This document shows positions 41,929-51,215 of a DNA stretch of 64,000 bases, in pieces (positions within the stretch are counted from its first letter, which is position 1; each line of letters begins with the position of its first letter). A program made the translations under genes and the position numbers. Below the pieces are notes generated by a model, which was not told the DNA's origin, ran no database searches, and saw nothing but the letters and a program-made list of their open reading frames with translations. The stretch is from Saltatorellus ferox (GTDB lineage Bacteria > Planctomycetota > UBA1135 > GCA-002686595): contig CP036434.1 in the NCBI GenBank assembly GCA_007751475.1, positions 3,415,524 to 3,479,523 on the forward strand, read 5' to 3'.

Positions 41929-42924
41929 TCAGGAAAGCAGGTCAGCGACGGTCTCGCGCTCTTCCTCGAGCTCTGCGACGCTCGCCTTCAGCTTGCCGCT
42001 GAGGAAATCGCCGAGCTCGAGGCCCTGCACGATCTTGTAGCCGCCCTGGCCGTCACTCTGAACCGGGAAGGACGAGATAAGACCTTCGGTGACCCCGTAG
42101 CTTCCGTCGGACGGAACGCAGACCGAGCGCCACGAGCCGTCCGCCGTCGCGTTCACGAGATCGTGGACGTGATCGATGAGGCCGTTCGCCGCGGACATCG
42201 CGCTCGAGAGACCGCGCGCCTGGATGATCGCCGCTCCACGCTTCTGGACCGTCGAGAAGAAGTCGTTCTTCAGCCACTCGTGATCCGTGATGACCTCGTC
42301 CGCCGGCTTGCCGCCGATCGTCGCGTTCTTGAAGTCGGGCACCTGCGTCGCGGAGTGGTTGCCCCAGATCAGCATGTTGTGAACCTCCGACACGGCGACG
42401 CCCGCCTTCTGGGCGAGCTGCGCCTCGGCGCGGTTCTGGTCGAGGCGCGTCATGGCGGTGAAGCGCTCGTTCGGGACGTCCTTCGCCGCGTGCATGGCGA
42501 TGAGGGCGTTCGTGTTGCACGGGTTGCCGACGACGGCGACGCGCACGTCCGCGGAGGCGTGATCGTTGATCGCGCGGCCCTGACCCACGAAGATCGGACC
42601 GTTCTCCTTGATCAGGTCGCCGCGCTCCATGCCGGGGCCGCGCGGCTTCGCGCCCACGAGAAGGGCCCAGTTGGCGTCGCGGAAGCCCTCGTTGACGTCG
42701 CTGGTCAGAACCATGTCGCGGAGGAGCGGGAACGCGCAGTCCTCGAGCTCCATCGCGACTCCCTTGAGCGCGGCCATCGCCTTCTCGTGGGGAATCTCGA
42801 TGAGGCGCAGGACGACCGGCTGGTCGGGGCCGAACATCTGGCCGCTCGCGATGCGGGGGAGGAGCGCGTAGCCGATCTGGCCCGCGGCGCCGGTCACGGC
42901 TACATGAATGGGCGTCTTGGACAT
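41929..42924 (-). CDS. mdh: Malate dehydrogenase
   Basis: A 331-residue NAD-dependent malate dehydrogenase of the cytosolic-type branch. The Rossmann entry is [21 protein letters not shown], followed by [15 protein letters not shown] with substrate Arg residues, [20 protein letters not shown] with the catalytic Asp/Arg region, and [13 protein letters not shown] with the catalytic His. It interconverts malate and oxaloacetate in the TCA cycle. It is the first gene of a minus-strand run. Confidence 0.95.
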   Translation of the reverse strand: MSKTPIHVAVTGAAGQIGYALLPRIASGQMFGPDQPVVLRLIEIPHEKAMAALKGVAMELEDCAFPLLRDMVLTSDVNEGFRDANWALLVGAKPRGPGMERGDLIKENGPIFVGQGRAINDHASADVRVAVVGNPCNTNALIAMHAAKDVPNERFTAMTRLDQNRAEAQLAQKAGVAVSEVHNMLIWGNHSATQVPDFKNATIGGKPADEVITDHEWLKNDFFSTVQKRGAAIIQARGLSSAMSAANGLIDHVHDLVNATADGSWRSVCVPSDGSYGVTEGLISSFPVQSDGQGGYKIVQGLELGDFLSGKLKASVAELEEERETVADLLS

Positions 42925-43233
42925 TTGCTTTTCACGGGCGACTGGATGGTGCCGCCGTCAGGGGGGGATGATGCCGGCCAGGACGGATCTCGACGAGCGA
43001 GGTCCAGATCTGGGTCAGCTTCGGTCGGACGATTCGTCGCATTGCTGAGCCGCCCGGGGACCGGCGAAAGGTCCTCGGCGGGTCCGAAATGCGATCTTCG
43101 CGGAAGAGTTTGCCGGGCCAGAGCGATGGGGAAGCGGAGAAACGCCCGAAAGGAGACAAGACGGCTGATTCAAGGGAGCCCCCGCGTCGACTACGATCCG
43201 TTGGCCGGGTCTCGCAGCCAACGGCGCCACGTC
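42925..43233. other. Divergent intergenic region between mdh and ribD
   Basis: About 310 bp. I looked for an FMN (RFN) riboswitch ahead of ribD and do not see its conserved core. No tRNA or T-tailed hairpin is present. Promoters for both genes must lie here, but no convincing -35/-10 pair stands out. Confidence 0.5.
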
Positions 43234-44427
43234 ATGAACGGAATCTCCCAAACACTGGATCCCGCCATCGCCCGCAGCCTCCTTCGTGAACTCGGCGAGA
43301 GCGCGCGCGCTTTTCGCTTCGAGGTCGCGCCGAACCCCTGCGTCGGCGCCGCCGTCCTGGCGGGGTCGAAGGTCGTCAGCCGTGGATTCCACAGAGTCTG
43401 GGGTGGCCCGCACGCCGAGGTCGATGCGCTTCGGCTGGCCGCGGAGTCCAGCGTTCCGCAGAGCGAATGGGACACGATGCTGGTGACGCTGGAGCCCTGC
43501 TCGACGACCGGCAAGACGCCTGCGTGCGTCGACGCGATCAAGAGGTCCGGGATCCGTCGCGTGATCGTCGGCGCTCTCGATCCGGACCCGCGCCATCGCG
43601 GGCGCGGTCTGGAGATTCTGGAGGAAGCCGGGATCGAGGTCCTCGTGGACCCGGTGCCGTCGCCGCTCCAGGACGTCGCCCCGCACTTTCTTCACTGGAA
43701 CGACAACGAGCGGGTCCGGCGGCCGCGTCCCTGGACGATCGCCAAGTGGGCGCAGACCCTGACCGGCCAGCTCTCGCCGCCCGAGGACATTGGCGGAGGT
43801 CGCTGGATCTCGGGGCCGACCTCGGTGGCGGAAGTCCACAAGCTCCGCGGCCGTGTGGATGCCATCGTCACGGGTGTCGGGACGGTGCTCCACGACGATC
43901 CGCGGCTGACGGTTCGTCCGATGGGTGCGCCGGGGCTCGCCGTCGATCCCTCCAACCTTTCGAAGGGGTCGCCTCCTCCCCAAGGCCCGGCCCGGATCGT
44001 GCTCGATTCCTGGCTCAGAACCTCGCCCACCGCGCGCCTCTTCGAAGAGTCCCAGGACGGTGAGCTCGCTGGGCCTGTCGTGATCGTCGCTCTTCCGGGC
44101 GCCGATCCGATCCGGCGCCGCGCTCTGGAAGCTGCGGGGGCCACTGTTCATACGAGCCGCGGGATGGACCGTTTCACCCTCGACCTGCGCGATCTCTGGA
44201 GCTGGCTCTGGTCCCAGGGATACCAGCGGGTCCTGCTGGAAACCGGCCCGACCCTGCTCCGGAACGCTCTCGACGCGGGGTTCGTGGACCAGCTTCGGAT
44301 CTACACGGGCAACGTGCGCGGCGGGGAGGGTGAGTCCCTCGCTCCCTGGCTCACGGAAGCGAAGCTTCTGGAACGTCTGCATCGGGAATCCGGTCAGGAC
44401 GCAGTTCTCGAAGCCTTCCTCAGGTAG
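43234..44427 (+). CDS. ribD: Bifunctional riboflavin deaminase/reductase
   Basis: A 397-residue protein combining the deaminase and reductase steps of riboflavin synthesis. The N-terminal cytidine-deaminase-like zinc site is H60 and E62 (GPHAEVDAL) with C89 and C98 (EPCSTTGKTPAC). The C-terminal RibD_C reductase region includes KWAQTLTGQLS, GPTSVAEVHKLRGRVDAIVTG and LLETGPTLLRNAL. ATG 43234 is chosen; the longer upstream frame is antisense to mdh. No other rib gene is adjacent. The stop is followed 10 bp later by a large lipoprotein gene. Confidence 0.93.
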   Translation: MNGISQTLDPAIARSLLRELGESARAFRFEVAPNPCVGAAVLAGSKVVSRGFHRVWGGPHAEVDALRLAAESSVPQSEWDTMLVTLEPCSTTGKTPACVDAIKRSGIRRVIVGALDPDPRHRGRGLEILEEAGIEVLVDPVPSPLQDVAPHFLHWNDNERVRRPRPWTIAKWAQTLTGQLSPPEDIGGGRWISGPTSVAEVHKLRGRVDAIVTGVGTVLHDDPRLTVRPMGAPGLAVDPSNLSKGSPPPQGPARIVLDSWLRTSPTARLFEESQDGELAGPVVIVALPGADPIRRRALEAAGATVHTSRGMDRFTLDLRDLWSWLWSQGYQRVLLETGPTLLRNALDAGFVDQLRIYTGNVRGGEGESLAPWLTEAKLLERLHRESGQDAVLEAFLR

Positions 44428-44437
44428 CCTCCGCCGG

Positions 44438-47068
44438 ATGCTCAAAGGTCGGAGACGGACCCCCCGGACGATCGCTCTCGTCGCGTGCGTTGGCGGCGTT
44501 TCGCTGATGTTCCTTTCGGCCTGTCGAAGCTCCTTCGCGCGCCCGGCAGAGCCCGTGCCGTCCGCGGCCTCCGAGGTTTTCTACGGGGCCTGGGTGAACG
44601 AGCGCCTCGGAGGCGAGTTCCTGGCATCGGCCCGCGATGCAGCGCTTCGGGCCGAGGCCCTGGACCCGGAATGGGTCGCCCCGAGCCGCTTTCTCGATGA
44701 GTCCGTTCATAGGGGCGCGCTGACGCTTCCTGAGCGCTACGGGCGCTACGTGACCGCGGCCGAGGACAAGGATTTGCCGCGCGGTTCCCGCGCGCGCGCC
44801 AGCTACCTCGCCGGCCGCCTCGGCGGTGACGCAGGGGATGATCGGCTCGCCAGGGCTGCACAGCTCGATCCGAGCCTCGGCTGGGCCTGGCACGGTATCG
44901 GCTGGCGCGCGTTCTCGCGCGGTGACGTCCGGAAGGCGATCTGGTCGGGGGAGCGTGCGATGGACTTCGCGCGTGATCCCCATGAGCTGACTCACTTCTC
45001 GTCGGCCCTGGCGAGCTACCTGGCGAAGGATGAGCGCAACGGCTCGGCCCAGAGGGTGCTGGCGCAGGCGCTGACGGCTCCTGCGCCCATTGCACCACGC
45101 TCGGAAGAGGCGGTGCGATTGCGCGCCGAACTCTCCGGCCTGGAACTCGAATCCCTGAGCACGGCGGACGTTCGCCGCGGCGTGCGCGGCGCGCTGGAAG
45201 TTCTTCAAACGAGCGGCCTGACCCTCAGGGAGCGGCTCACGCTCATCTTTGCGCTCAGAAGCGGCCCCGTTCGCTCCGGCGCAGTCGCCGAGGAAGAGAT
45301 CGCTTTCGCCGTCCTCGAAGGAGCCGAGTCGGTCCGCGCGGCGGATCGCCCGGGAAGCGATGACCAATCGATCGAGCGCCTGATGGACGTCATCCTGCCG
45401 GATGTTCTGGCCGGCGGCCCGGAAGACGGCGGGCTCGGCGGCTTGACGTCGGCGGGGGTCTCTACGCGGGCGGGGGATGAGTTCGTCGAGGCTTTCCGCG
45501 AGCCGCTGGGCGAAGGGGCTGCGCTCTCCGCCGTCGAGGCATGGCTCGTGGACCTGCCTGCGGCCGCCAGGTCCGAGGACGGAGACTTCGCGCGGCCCGA
45601 ACTCCGCTCGCTGCTGTCGGTTCTCCGTGCGGAAGCCGCTGCTCGCGAAGCCGTGCCGGAAGCGGATTCCATTTCCCTGGCCTCGCTGGAGCGGGTGGCG
45701 GCGGCGCTGATGCACGCGGGTTGGTTCCGGGAGGCGCGAGCGTTGGCCGAGGGTGCGCTGGAGGCTCTGGCGAACGGGTCGACGGCGCGTACGAGTCGAG
45801 AGGAAGCGGAGGCTTTTCGTTCGGCGGCTCGCCGGATCCAGAGCGATGCGATCCGGGCGCGCGCCATCCTCTCTGGCATCGGAGCGCTGGCCCGGCGCAT
45901 CGACGCGCGCGAGGCGTTCGTTCATGCCGGTGCCACAGGATCGAGCCCTCTGGAGTCCGTGGAGGGCGGAAGGGTGGAGTCTCTCGCCGAGCTACAGGAG
46001 GAGATCGTCGATCTCTTCAGGCGCTACGAGGCGGAGCGCCTCCCGGAAGACACGGTTCATTCGCCCGTGATCCGGTACGGGCCTCTCGGCCGGATCGTCC
46101 ATCCAGGCCCGCGGTTCTCGGCCGAGGACGACGCACTCGGGCGCGGTGACGAGGGCCAGTCCGTGCCCGGAATCGCCGCTCTGTTCGGGGCCATGGGGCG
46201 CTTCGCTCTGCTTGGGCTGGGCGTGGGGCAGGGCGGCCCGGATGCGACGATCCTTCGGCTCGTCGCGGTCGAAGGCCGCTCGGGCGAGCATCTCGGAAGG
46301 CCCTTCCGCGGCACCGTCTTCTGGTGTGACGGCGCCGACGTGCCGGGTCGATACGGGCGCGCAGGCGCCAGTATTTCAGGTGCGGCCCTGCACGAGGGGT
46401 ACTACGTCGATCTCGCGATGGTGCGGCTCGAGCAGGATCGCTGGGAGCGTCTCCGCTCGCGCTTCGGCGGCGACACCGCCGCGATCGCCACGGCGATCAC
46501 CGCCCCCGGCGCGCGCGTACCGGAGCGCTACCGAACCGAGGTTTCGCCTGCGCTCGGAGCGGGTGATCGCATGCGCCTCGTCGTCATGGGGGAGACGGGC
46601 GCCGGCTCGCTTCGACCGATGACGCTGGCCGAACTCGCCCACGTGGTGGCCGTTCACGAGGAGGGGCACCTTTGCGACCGTGCCTCGTGGTACCCGCTGT
46701 CCTTCGGCCGCGTTCTGAAGCTGATCGGCTTCGCCGGGGCCCATGGCTTCAAGGGTGGCAGGATCGGACAGGCGCTGGAGGAGCGAGCTCAGCTCGTGGC
46801 GCTCGCGGAATGCGATGACCCCAGGCTCGCCTGGATCGACCTGCTCGACGCGGCGGAGAACGCTGGCGGTGGAAGCGTGACGCCTCATGCGGCTGCCTAT
46901 CGTCGGCTGCTCGGGGATCTTCTGGAGCGACTCGAGGACGAGTTCCGCACGGGCGATTGGTCAGGCGTCGAACTGGATCCGTCCATGCGCTGGATCGATC
47001 AGCTGCACCGGATTCCGCCGGAGCAGCTCCGCGGTCTCGCCGTGCGCGAGGCGGCGGCGCGGCTCTGA
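44438..47068 (+). CDS. Large lipoprotein with helical repeats and a HExxH metallopeptidase-like C-terminus
   Basis: An 876-residue protein from ATG 44438 with a signal peptide and lipobox FLSAC (C29). The N-terminal half is TPR-like or otherwise helical (ARAAQLDPSLGWAWHGIGWRAF). The C-terminal third has HEEGH (H740, E741, H744) in VVAVHEEGHLCDR, and E781/E782 in ALEERAQLVAL is a candidate third zinc ligand. It may be a periplasmic protease or a structural relative. It starts 10 bp after ribD. A second HExxH lipoprotein lies at 26148-27305. Confidence 0.75.
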   Translation: MLKGRRRTPRTIALVACVGGVSLMFLSACRSSFARPAEPVPSAASEVFYGAWVNERLGGEFLASARDAALRAEALDPEWVAPSRFLDESVHRGALTLPERYGRYVTAAEDKDLPRGSRARASYLAGRLGGDAGDDRLARAAQLDPSLGWAWHGIGWRAFSRGDVRKAIWSGERAMDFARDPHELTHFSSALASYLAKDERNGSAQRVLAQALTAPAPIAPRSEEAVRLRAELSGLELESLSTADVRRGVRGALEVLQTSGLTLRERLTLIFALRSGPVRSGAVAEEEIAFAVLEGAESVRAADRPGSDDQSIERLMDVILPDVLAGGPEDGGLGGLTSAGVSTRAGDEFVEAFREPLGEGAALSAVEAWLVDLPAAARSEDGDFARPELRSLLSVLRAEAAAREAVPEADSISLASLERVAAALMHAGWFREARALAEGALEALANGSTARTSREEAEAFRSAARRIQSDAIRARAILSGIGALARRIDAREAFVHAGATGSSPLESVEGGRVESLAELQEEIVDLFRRYEAERLPEDTVHSPVIRYGPLGRIVHPGPRFSAEDDALGRGDEGQSVPGIAALFGAMGRFALLGLGVGQGGPDATILRLVAVEGRSGEHLGRPFRGTVFWCDGADVPGRYGRAGASISGAALHEGYYVDLAMVRLEQDRWERLRSRFGGDTAAIATAITAPGARVPERYRTEVSPALGAGDRMRLVVMGETGAGSLRPMTLAELAHVVAVHEEGHLCDRASWYPLSFGRVLKLIGFAGAHGFKGGRIGQALEERAQLVALAECDDPRLAWIDLLDAAENAGGGSVTPHAAAYRRLLGDLLERLEDEFRTGDWSGVELDPSMRWIDQLHRIPPEQLRGLAVREAAARL

Positions 47069-47096
47069 GGTCACTCGGGCCCGGCTCAGGCAGTCG

Positions 47097-47172
47097 AGCT
47101 CAAGAGACCCAGCTCAGGAGACCCAGCTCAGGAGACCCAGCTCAGGAGACCCGGCTCAGGAGACCCGGCTCA
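47097..47172 (-). repeat. 14-bp tandem repeats copying the ruvA stop codon
   Basis: Five copies of agctcaggagaccc-type units start at 47097, 47111, 47125, 47139 and 47153, with a sixth partial copy at 47167 whose tca is the ruvA stop (47170-47172). On the minus strand TGA therefore recurs every 14 nt, so successive copies fall in different frames. Confidence 0.9.
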
Positions 47173-47772
47173 AGCGCGCATCGCCGCGCGGACCAGGGCT
47201 TCGAGGTCTTCCTCTCCGACGTCCTTCGCGGCCTTCTCGACGCTCTTGGCGGCTTCCTTCTCGGAGTAGCCGATCGATATCAGCGCGGTCACCGCGTCCG
47301 CCACGTTGCTGGAGGTCGTGGGAGCGTCCGGAGTCGTCGTCACGACCGTTGCCATGTCTCCGGAGACCGCTGCGAGCAGCGCCGTCTTGTCGCGCAGGTC
47401 GAGCAGGATCTGCTCGCCCGTCTTTTTCCCGACGCCCTTGATGCGCGTCAGCGCTTTGAGATCCTCCTGGACCACCGCGCGAGTGAGGTCGTCGGCTGAA
47501 AGCCCCGAGAGAATCCCGAGCGCCATCGACGGGCCGACACCACGGACGCGGAGCAGGATCCGGAACAGATCCCGATCTTCGCGGCGGGGAAATCCGTAGA
47601 GCGTCTGATGGTCTTCACGCACCGAGAAGTGCGTGAACACCTTGGCGCGCGAGCCCTTCGCGGGGAACGCCGCGCCTAGGGGCGCGATCAATTCGTAGCC
47701 GACACCGCCGACATCGAGGATGACGGCGGTACCGGTGCGGTCGGCGACTTCGCCGGAGATGAACTCGTACAC
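47170..47772 (-). CDS. ruvA: Holliday junction DNA helicase subunit RuvA
   Basis: A 200-residue RuvA, the junction-binding tetramer that loads RuvB on Holliday junctions. An OB-fold N-terminal domain (MYEFISGEV, DVGGVGYEL, HFSVREDHQTLYGF) is followed by two helix-hairpin-helix motifs (LLRVRGVGPSMAL and LTRIKGVGKKTGEQ) and a C-terminal RuvB-binding domain (DAVTALISIGYSEKEAAK). It lies 24 bp after the TPR/alpha-CTD gene, so both are probably one transcript. Its stop is embedded in a 14-bp repeat array. ruvB and ruvC are not adjacent. Confidence 0.95.
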   Translation of the reverse strand: MYEFISGEVADRTGTAVILDVGGVGYELIAPLGAAFPAKGSRAKVFTHFSVREDHQTLYGFPRREDRDLFRILLRVRGVGPSMALGILSGLSADDLTRAVVQEDLKALTRIKGVGKKTGEQILLDLRDKTALLAAVSGDMATVVTTTPDAPTTSSNVADAVTALISIGYSEKEAAKSVEKAAKDVGEEDLEALVRAAMRA

Positions 47773-47796
47773 GAGGAGGCGCCCGCGCGCTCTGGA

Positions 47797-49422
47797 CTAT
47801 TCGCCCTTGAGCGCGAGGTTGTACTCGGCCAGACGATTACGCAGCTCGAGCAACGACGTCACGCCGAAGTTGGGCATGCCGAGCAGCTCCTCTTCCGAGT
47901 GCTGGGTCACGTCACCGAGCGTCAGGCAGCCCAGGTTCTCGACCGTGCGGCGCGCGCGGATCGAGAGCTTGAGATCTCCTATAGGCTTGTTCCTCGGATC
48001 GTTCGGATCGAGGTCGCGGCCTTCTTGGGCGTTGCGCGCCTTGGCGATGCTCGCGACGGCTTCTTCGCGGGCCATGCCGAGGCGCAGCCCCTTGCTGGCG
48101 AGGATCTCCTTTATTTCAGTGAGGCTTGTCTCACCGAAGTTCTTGTAGGAGAGGAGCTCGGACTCCGTCTTCTTGACCAGGTCACCCAGGGTCATTATAT
48201 CCATCTTGTTCAGGCAGTTTCGCGCGCGAACAGACAGCTCGAAGTCGGTGATCGGGATGCGCAGGATCTGGTTGAGTCGATCCTCCTTCTTCTCCAGATC
48301 CTCGTCGTAGTACATCTCCATGCCGGCTTTCGCGTCCTCGAGGTAGAGGCGCGCAAAGCGGTCGGTCGGGTCCGTACGCGTGATCGTGTCGTAGCAGGAA
48401 GCGGCCTCGGAGTCGCGGCCCATGTCCTCGTAGAGGACGCCGAGGTTGATCATCACGGCGCGGTCCACGGGCAGCATCATCGCCAGCGTCTCGTACGCGT
48501 CGAGAGCGAGGGCTTCCTGGCCCGTGCGCTCGGAGAGGTACGCGAGGCGGAAGAGGTTGCGGCGATGGGTGGGGTCGGCGGCGCGGCCGGCCTGAAACTG
48601 CTCGAGGGCTTCCTGATAGTCGCCGGAGAGTTCGGCGACGCGGCCGCGGAGGTAGCGGCCTTCGGCGCTGTCGCTGAGCATCTCGCCGTATTTGCCGAGG
48701 TCCGCTTCGAGGGCGGCCACGGCGGCCTCGACGTCTCCCTTGGAGAGGTCGTGATCGAGCTTGGCGTCCAGCATGTCGCCGCGGGGGCGCGGTTCGTCCT
48801 GGTACTTGTTGGCGAGCCGGCCGAAGATCTCGACGGCGTCTCCGGGGCGCCCGAGCGACATCAGCGCGCGAGCACGCGTGTAGCTCGCCACGTCGTCGTC
48901 GGCATAGGATTCCAGCGCAGCGGCTGCGTCCTCGTAGCGTCCGAGGAGCCAGAAGCCGAGACCGCGGCGACGGCCTGCGTCACCTGTCGTGGCCATGCCT
49001 TCGACGTGGCGCCGGAACACGTCGTGGGCGCGCTGGTTCGCGTACAGGGGAGCACGGACCGCGAGGAGCGAGCCGAAGCTCGGGATCTCGTCGTTCTCGA
49101 TGTCGAACTCGAAGGTGGGCTCGGCGGGCTCTTCCTCTTCGTCGTCGGGCGAGTAGTAGCTGGCGGAGCCACCGTCGGAGCTGTAGCTCGTCGAGTACTC
49201 CTCGTCGTCATCGTCCTCGTCGTCATCATCGCTCCCGCCGTAGGACACGCTGCCCGCGTGCTCTTCCTCGCCAAGGCCAGACGCCGCAGCGCCGCGTGAC
49301 TGGGAGTCCGGGACGAAGGTGCTCACCGGCTGCTCGGGCGCGCCTTCTGACCCACCGTGGGTCGTGTCGCCTGCGGTGATCTCTTGATCCTGTTCGTCGG
49401 AACGGATGTCGCTCTGGTCCAT
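47797..49422 (-). CDS. TPR protein with two RNA polymerase alpha C-terminal-like domains
   Basis: I choose ATG 49422 (541 residues); ATG 49494 would add 24 residues. The N-terminus is highly acidic (Asp/Glu run at ~residues 70-110). TPR-like helices cover ~130-385 (YRVL-less but with GDYQEALEQFQAGRAADP). Two tandem alpha-CTD-like domains end the protein: PITDFELSVRARNCL...GETSLTEIKEIL, and PIGDLKLSIRARRTVENLG...GVTSLLELRNRLAEY. In RpoA this domain binds DNA and activators; the rest of RpoA (assembly domains) is absent. Similar TPR/alpha-CTD proteins are known in Planctomycetota. Promoter at 49593-49622; ruvA follows. Confidence 0.88.
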   Translation of the reverse strand: MDQSDIRSDEQDQEITAGDTTHGGSEGAPEQPVSTFVPDSQSRGAAASGLGEEEHAGSVSYGGSDDDDEDDDDEEYSTSYSSDGGSASYYSPDDEEEEPAEPTFEFDIENDEIPSFGSLLAVRAPLYANQRAHDVFRRHVEGMATTGDAGRRRGLGFWLLGRYEDAAAALESYADDDVASYTRARALMSLGRPGDAVEIFGRLANKYQDEPRPRGDMLDAKLDHDLSKGDVEAAVAALEADLGKYGEMLSDSAEGRYLRGRVAELSGDYQEALEQFQAGRAADPTHRRNLFRLAYLSERTGQEALALDAYETLAMMLPVDRAVMINLGVLYEDMGRDSEAASCYDTITRTDPTDRFARLYLEDAKAGMEMYYDEDLEKKEDRLNQILRIPITDFELSVRARNCLNKMDIMTLGDLVKKTESELLSYKNFGETSLTEIKEILASKGLRLGMAREEAVASIAKARNAQEGRDLDPNDPRNKPIGDLKLSIRARRTVENLGCLTLGDVTQHSEEELLGMPNFGVTSLLELRNRLAEYNLALKGE

Positions 49423-49494
49423 GTCTGTCGCGAGTGCTTGTGTGCGCTGCTGACGCTGATTGAGGCCGCCTCGGAGAAACCGATTCGGAAGCAC

Positions 49495-49925
49495 GGCAGC
49501 GGTAGGCTGCTCTCCGAAAAGACCCTCGAGATGGGCAGGACGGCGTCACGCGGTGGCTCGTGAGACTCCGCCGTCCAGCTCGTAAGCGGAATATTGTAGG
49601 AACCGGACCCCGCCGCCGTCAACCCGGGCTGAAAAAGGGGGTTGCGGGGTGGAAGGAGATTCCGTATCCGCGGGACGTGGTCGTCGCCGGGGCCGAGCGA
49701 CGGCGTCCCCGGGAAGAGAGGTGCAGGGGCGTTCCTGGCCACGGATCGGAGTTCCTCGGAGGTTTGGCCCGAGGACGCGTGAAATCGGGGTCCTCGCATC
49801 GGTACGCTCCGGCAGAGCGACGTCGAAACGGTCGGGCGAGGGGCCCGGATGACCGAACGACGTCGCTGCACCGCAGCGCCCGGCCCTTTGCCGGGCGGCG
49901 TTTTCGAGGGGGGAATTTCGACCGT
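49495..49925. other. Divergent intergenic region between the TPR/alpha-CTD gene and murA
   Basis: About 430 bp. It holds the minus-strand promoter at 49593-49622 and the ribosome-binding site of murA. No other RNA gene, hairpin with T-run or repeat is visible. If the longer start (49494) of the TPR gene is right, the region is unchanged in extent. Confidence 0.55.
49593..49622 (-). promoter_or_regulatory. Sigma70-like promoter for the TPR/alpha-CTD gene
   Basis: On the minus strand TTGACG (49622-49617) and TACAAT (49598-49593) are 18 nt apart, one base from consensus spacing. Transcription would start near 49586, giving a leader of ~90 nt to ATG 49494 or ~165 nt to ATG 49422. It is the best-matching promoter pair I found in the window. 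Confidence 0.6.
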
Positions 49926-51209
49926 ATGGACAAGTTGATCATCGAGGGCGGAAGGCCCTTGGAGGGCACGATTCGGGCTGCAGGCTCGAAGAATGCCGTT
50001 CTGCCGATTCTGGCGGCGTCCTTGCTGAGCAGGGAGAAGGTGGAAATCACGGGCGCGCCGCGCCTGGCCGACGTGACCACCATGCTGGGGATCCTGCGGG
50101 AGCTCGGCGCCGAGGCAGAGCAGGACGCCGACGGGACGGTTCACCTGTCGGCCGCCGGGGACATCCTCGGGCGGGCGCCCTGGGACGCGGTTCGCAAGAT
50201 GCGCGGGTCCGTCTGCGTCCTCGGGCCGCTCCTCACCCGCCTCGGCCGGGTGGAAGTCAGTCTTCCGGGCGGGTGCGCCTTCGGGGTTCGTCCGATCGAC
50301 GTCCACCTCAAGGGGATGAGGGCGCTGGGCGCGAAGGTGCGCGTCGAGCACGGCTACGTCATCGCCGAGGCGCCTCCCGGCGGCCTGCGTGGGGCTCGGA
50401 TCTTCCTGGGCTCGGCGAACGGTCCCAGCGTGCTCGGGACCGCCAACGTCGCCATGGCAGCGACGCTGGCCAGAGGCGTGACGGTCATCGAGAACGCGGC
50501 CTGCGAGCCTGAGATCGTCGATCTCTGTGATTGCCTCAACGCGATGGGGGCCAAGATCAAAGGGCACGGGTCCCCGATGCTGACGATCGAGGGTGTCGAC
50601 GAGCTGGGCGGGGCGGTCCACCCCGTGATTCCCGACCGGATCGAGGCTGGCACCTACGTGCTGGCCGGCGCGCTCGCGGGTGGTCAGGTTCGAGTCGAGG
50701 GCTGCGTGCCCAATCACCTGGGGGCGCTCCTGGACCGGATGCGCGAGGCGCGCGTGCCGTTCACGGTCGGCTCGGACTGGATCCAGACGGAGGCGAACGA
50801 TTTGCGGGAGCGTCCGCCGCGCTCGACGGATGTCACGACCCACGCCTATCCTGGCTTTCCCACGGACCTCCAGGCCCAGTGGATGGCGCTGATGACGCTG
50901 GCTGATGGCCTTTCCATCATCACGGAGCGGATCTTCTCGGATCGTTGGATGCACGTGCCGGAGCTGGAGCGTCTCGGGGCCCAGGTCCGTCGTCAGGAGT
51001 CGGCCGTGGTGGTCCGTGGGACGACCGAGCTTTCCGGGGCGCCCGTCATGGCTTCCGATCTGCGGGCCTCGGCCGCTCTCGTGATGGCGGGCCTGGTGGC
51101 GCGCGGAACGACGGAGGTTCACCGGGTCTACCACATCGACCGCGGCTACGAGGCGATCGAAGAGCGCCTCCAGGGAATCGGCGCGGAGATCCGCCGTGCC
51201 AAGGAGTAA
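49926..51209 (+). CDS. murA: UDP-N-acetylglucosamine 1-carboxyvinyltransferase
   Basis: A 427-residue EPSP-synthase-fold enzyme that adds enolpyruvate to UDP-GlcNAc, the first committed step of peptidoglycan synthesis. K22 is in AAGSKNAVLPILAA and the catalytic C117 in LPGGCAFGVRPID, the fosfomycin-sensitive Cys form. GTYVLAGAL and TDLQAQWMAL are also conserved. ATG 49926 follows AGGGGGG at a workable distance; the longer upstream frame has no MurA features. Its presence fits planctomycetes with peptidoglycan. A CoA-binding protein gene starts 6 bp after its stop. Confidence 0.96.
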   Translation: MDKLIIEGGRPLEGTIRAAGSKNAVLPILAASLLSREKVEITGAPRLADVTTMLGILRELGAEAEQDADGTVHLSAAGDILGRAPWDAVRKMRGSVCVLGPLLTRLGRVEVSLPGGCAFGVRPIDVHLKGMRALGAKVRVEHGYVIAEAPPGGLRGARIFLGSANGPSVLGTANVAMAATLARGVTVIENAACEPEIVDLCDCLNAMGAKIKGHGSPMLTIEGVDELGGAVHPVIPDRIEAGTYVLAGALAGGQVRVEGCVPNHLGALLDRMREARVPFTVGSDWIQTEANDLRERPPRSTDVTTHAYPGFPTDLQAQWMALMTLADGLSIITERIFSDRWMHVPELERLGAQVRRQESAVVVRGTTELSGAPVMASDLRASAALVMAGLVARGTTEVHRVYHIDRGYEAIEERLQGIGAEIRRAKE

Positions 51210-51215
51210 CGAGCC

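Noticed and set aside
42925..43233. FMN riboswitch ahead of ribD
   Set aside because: The conserved RFN core sequence is not present.
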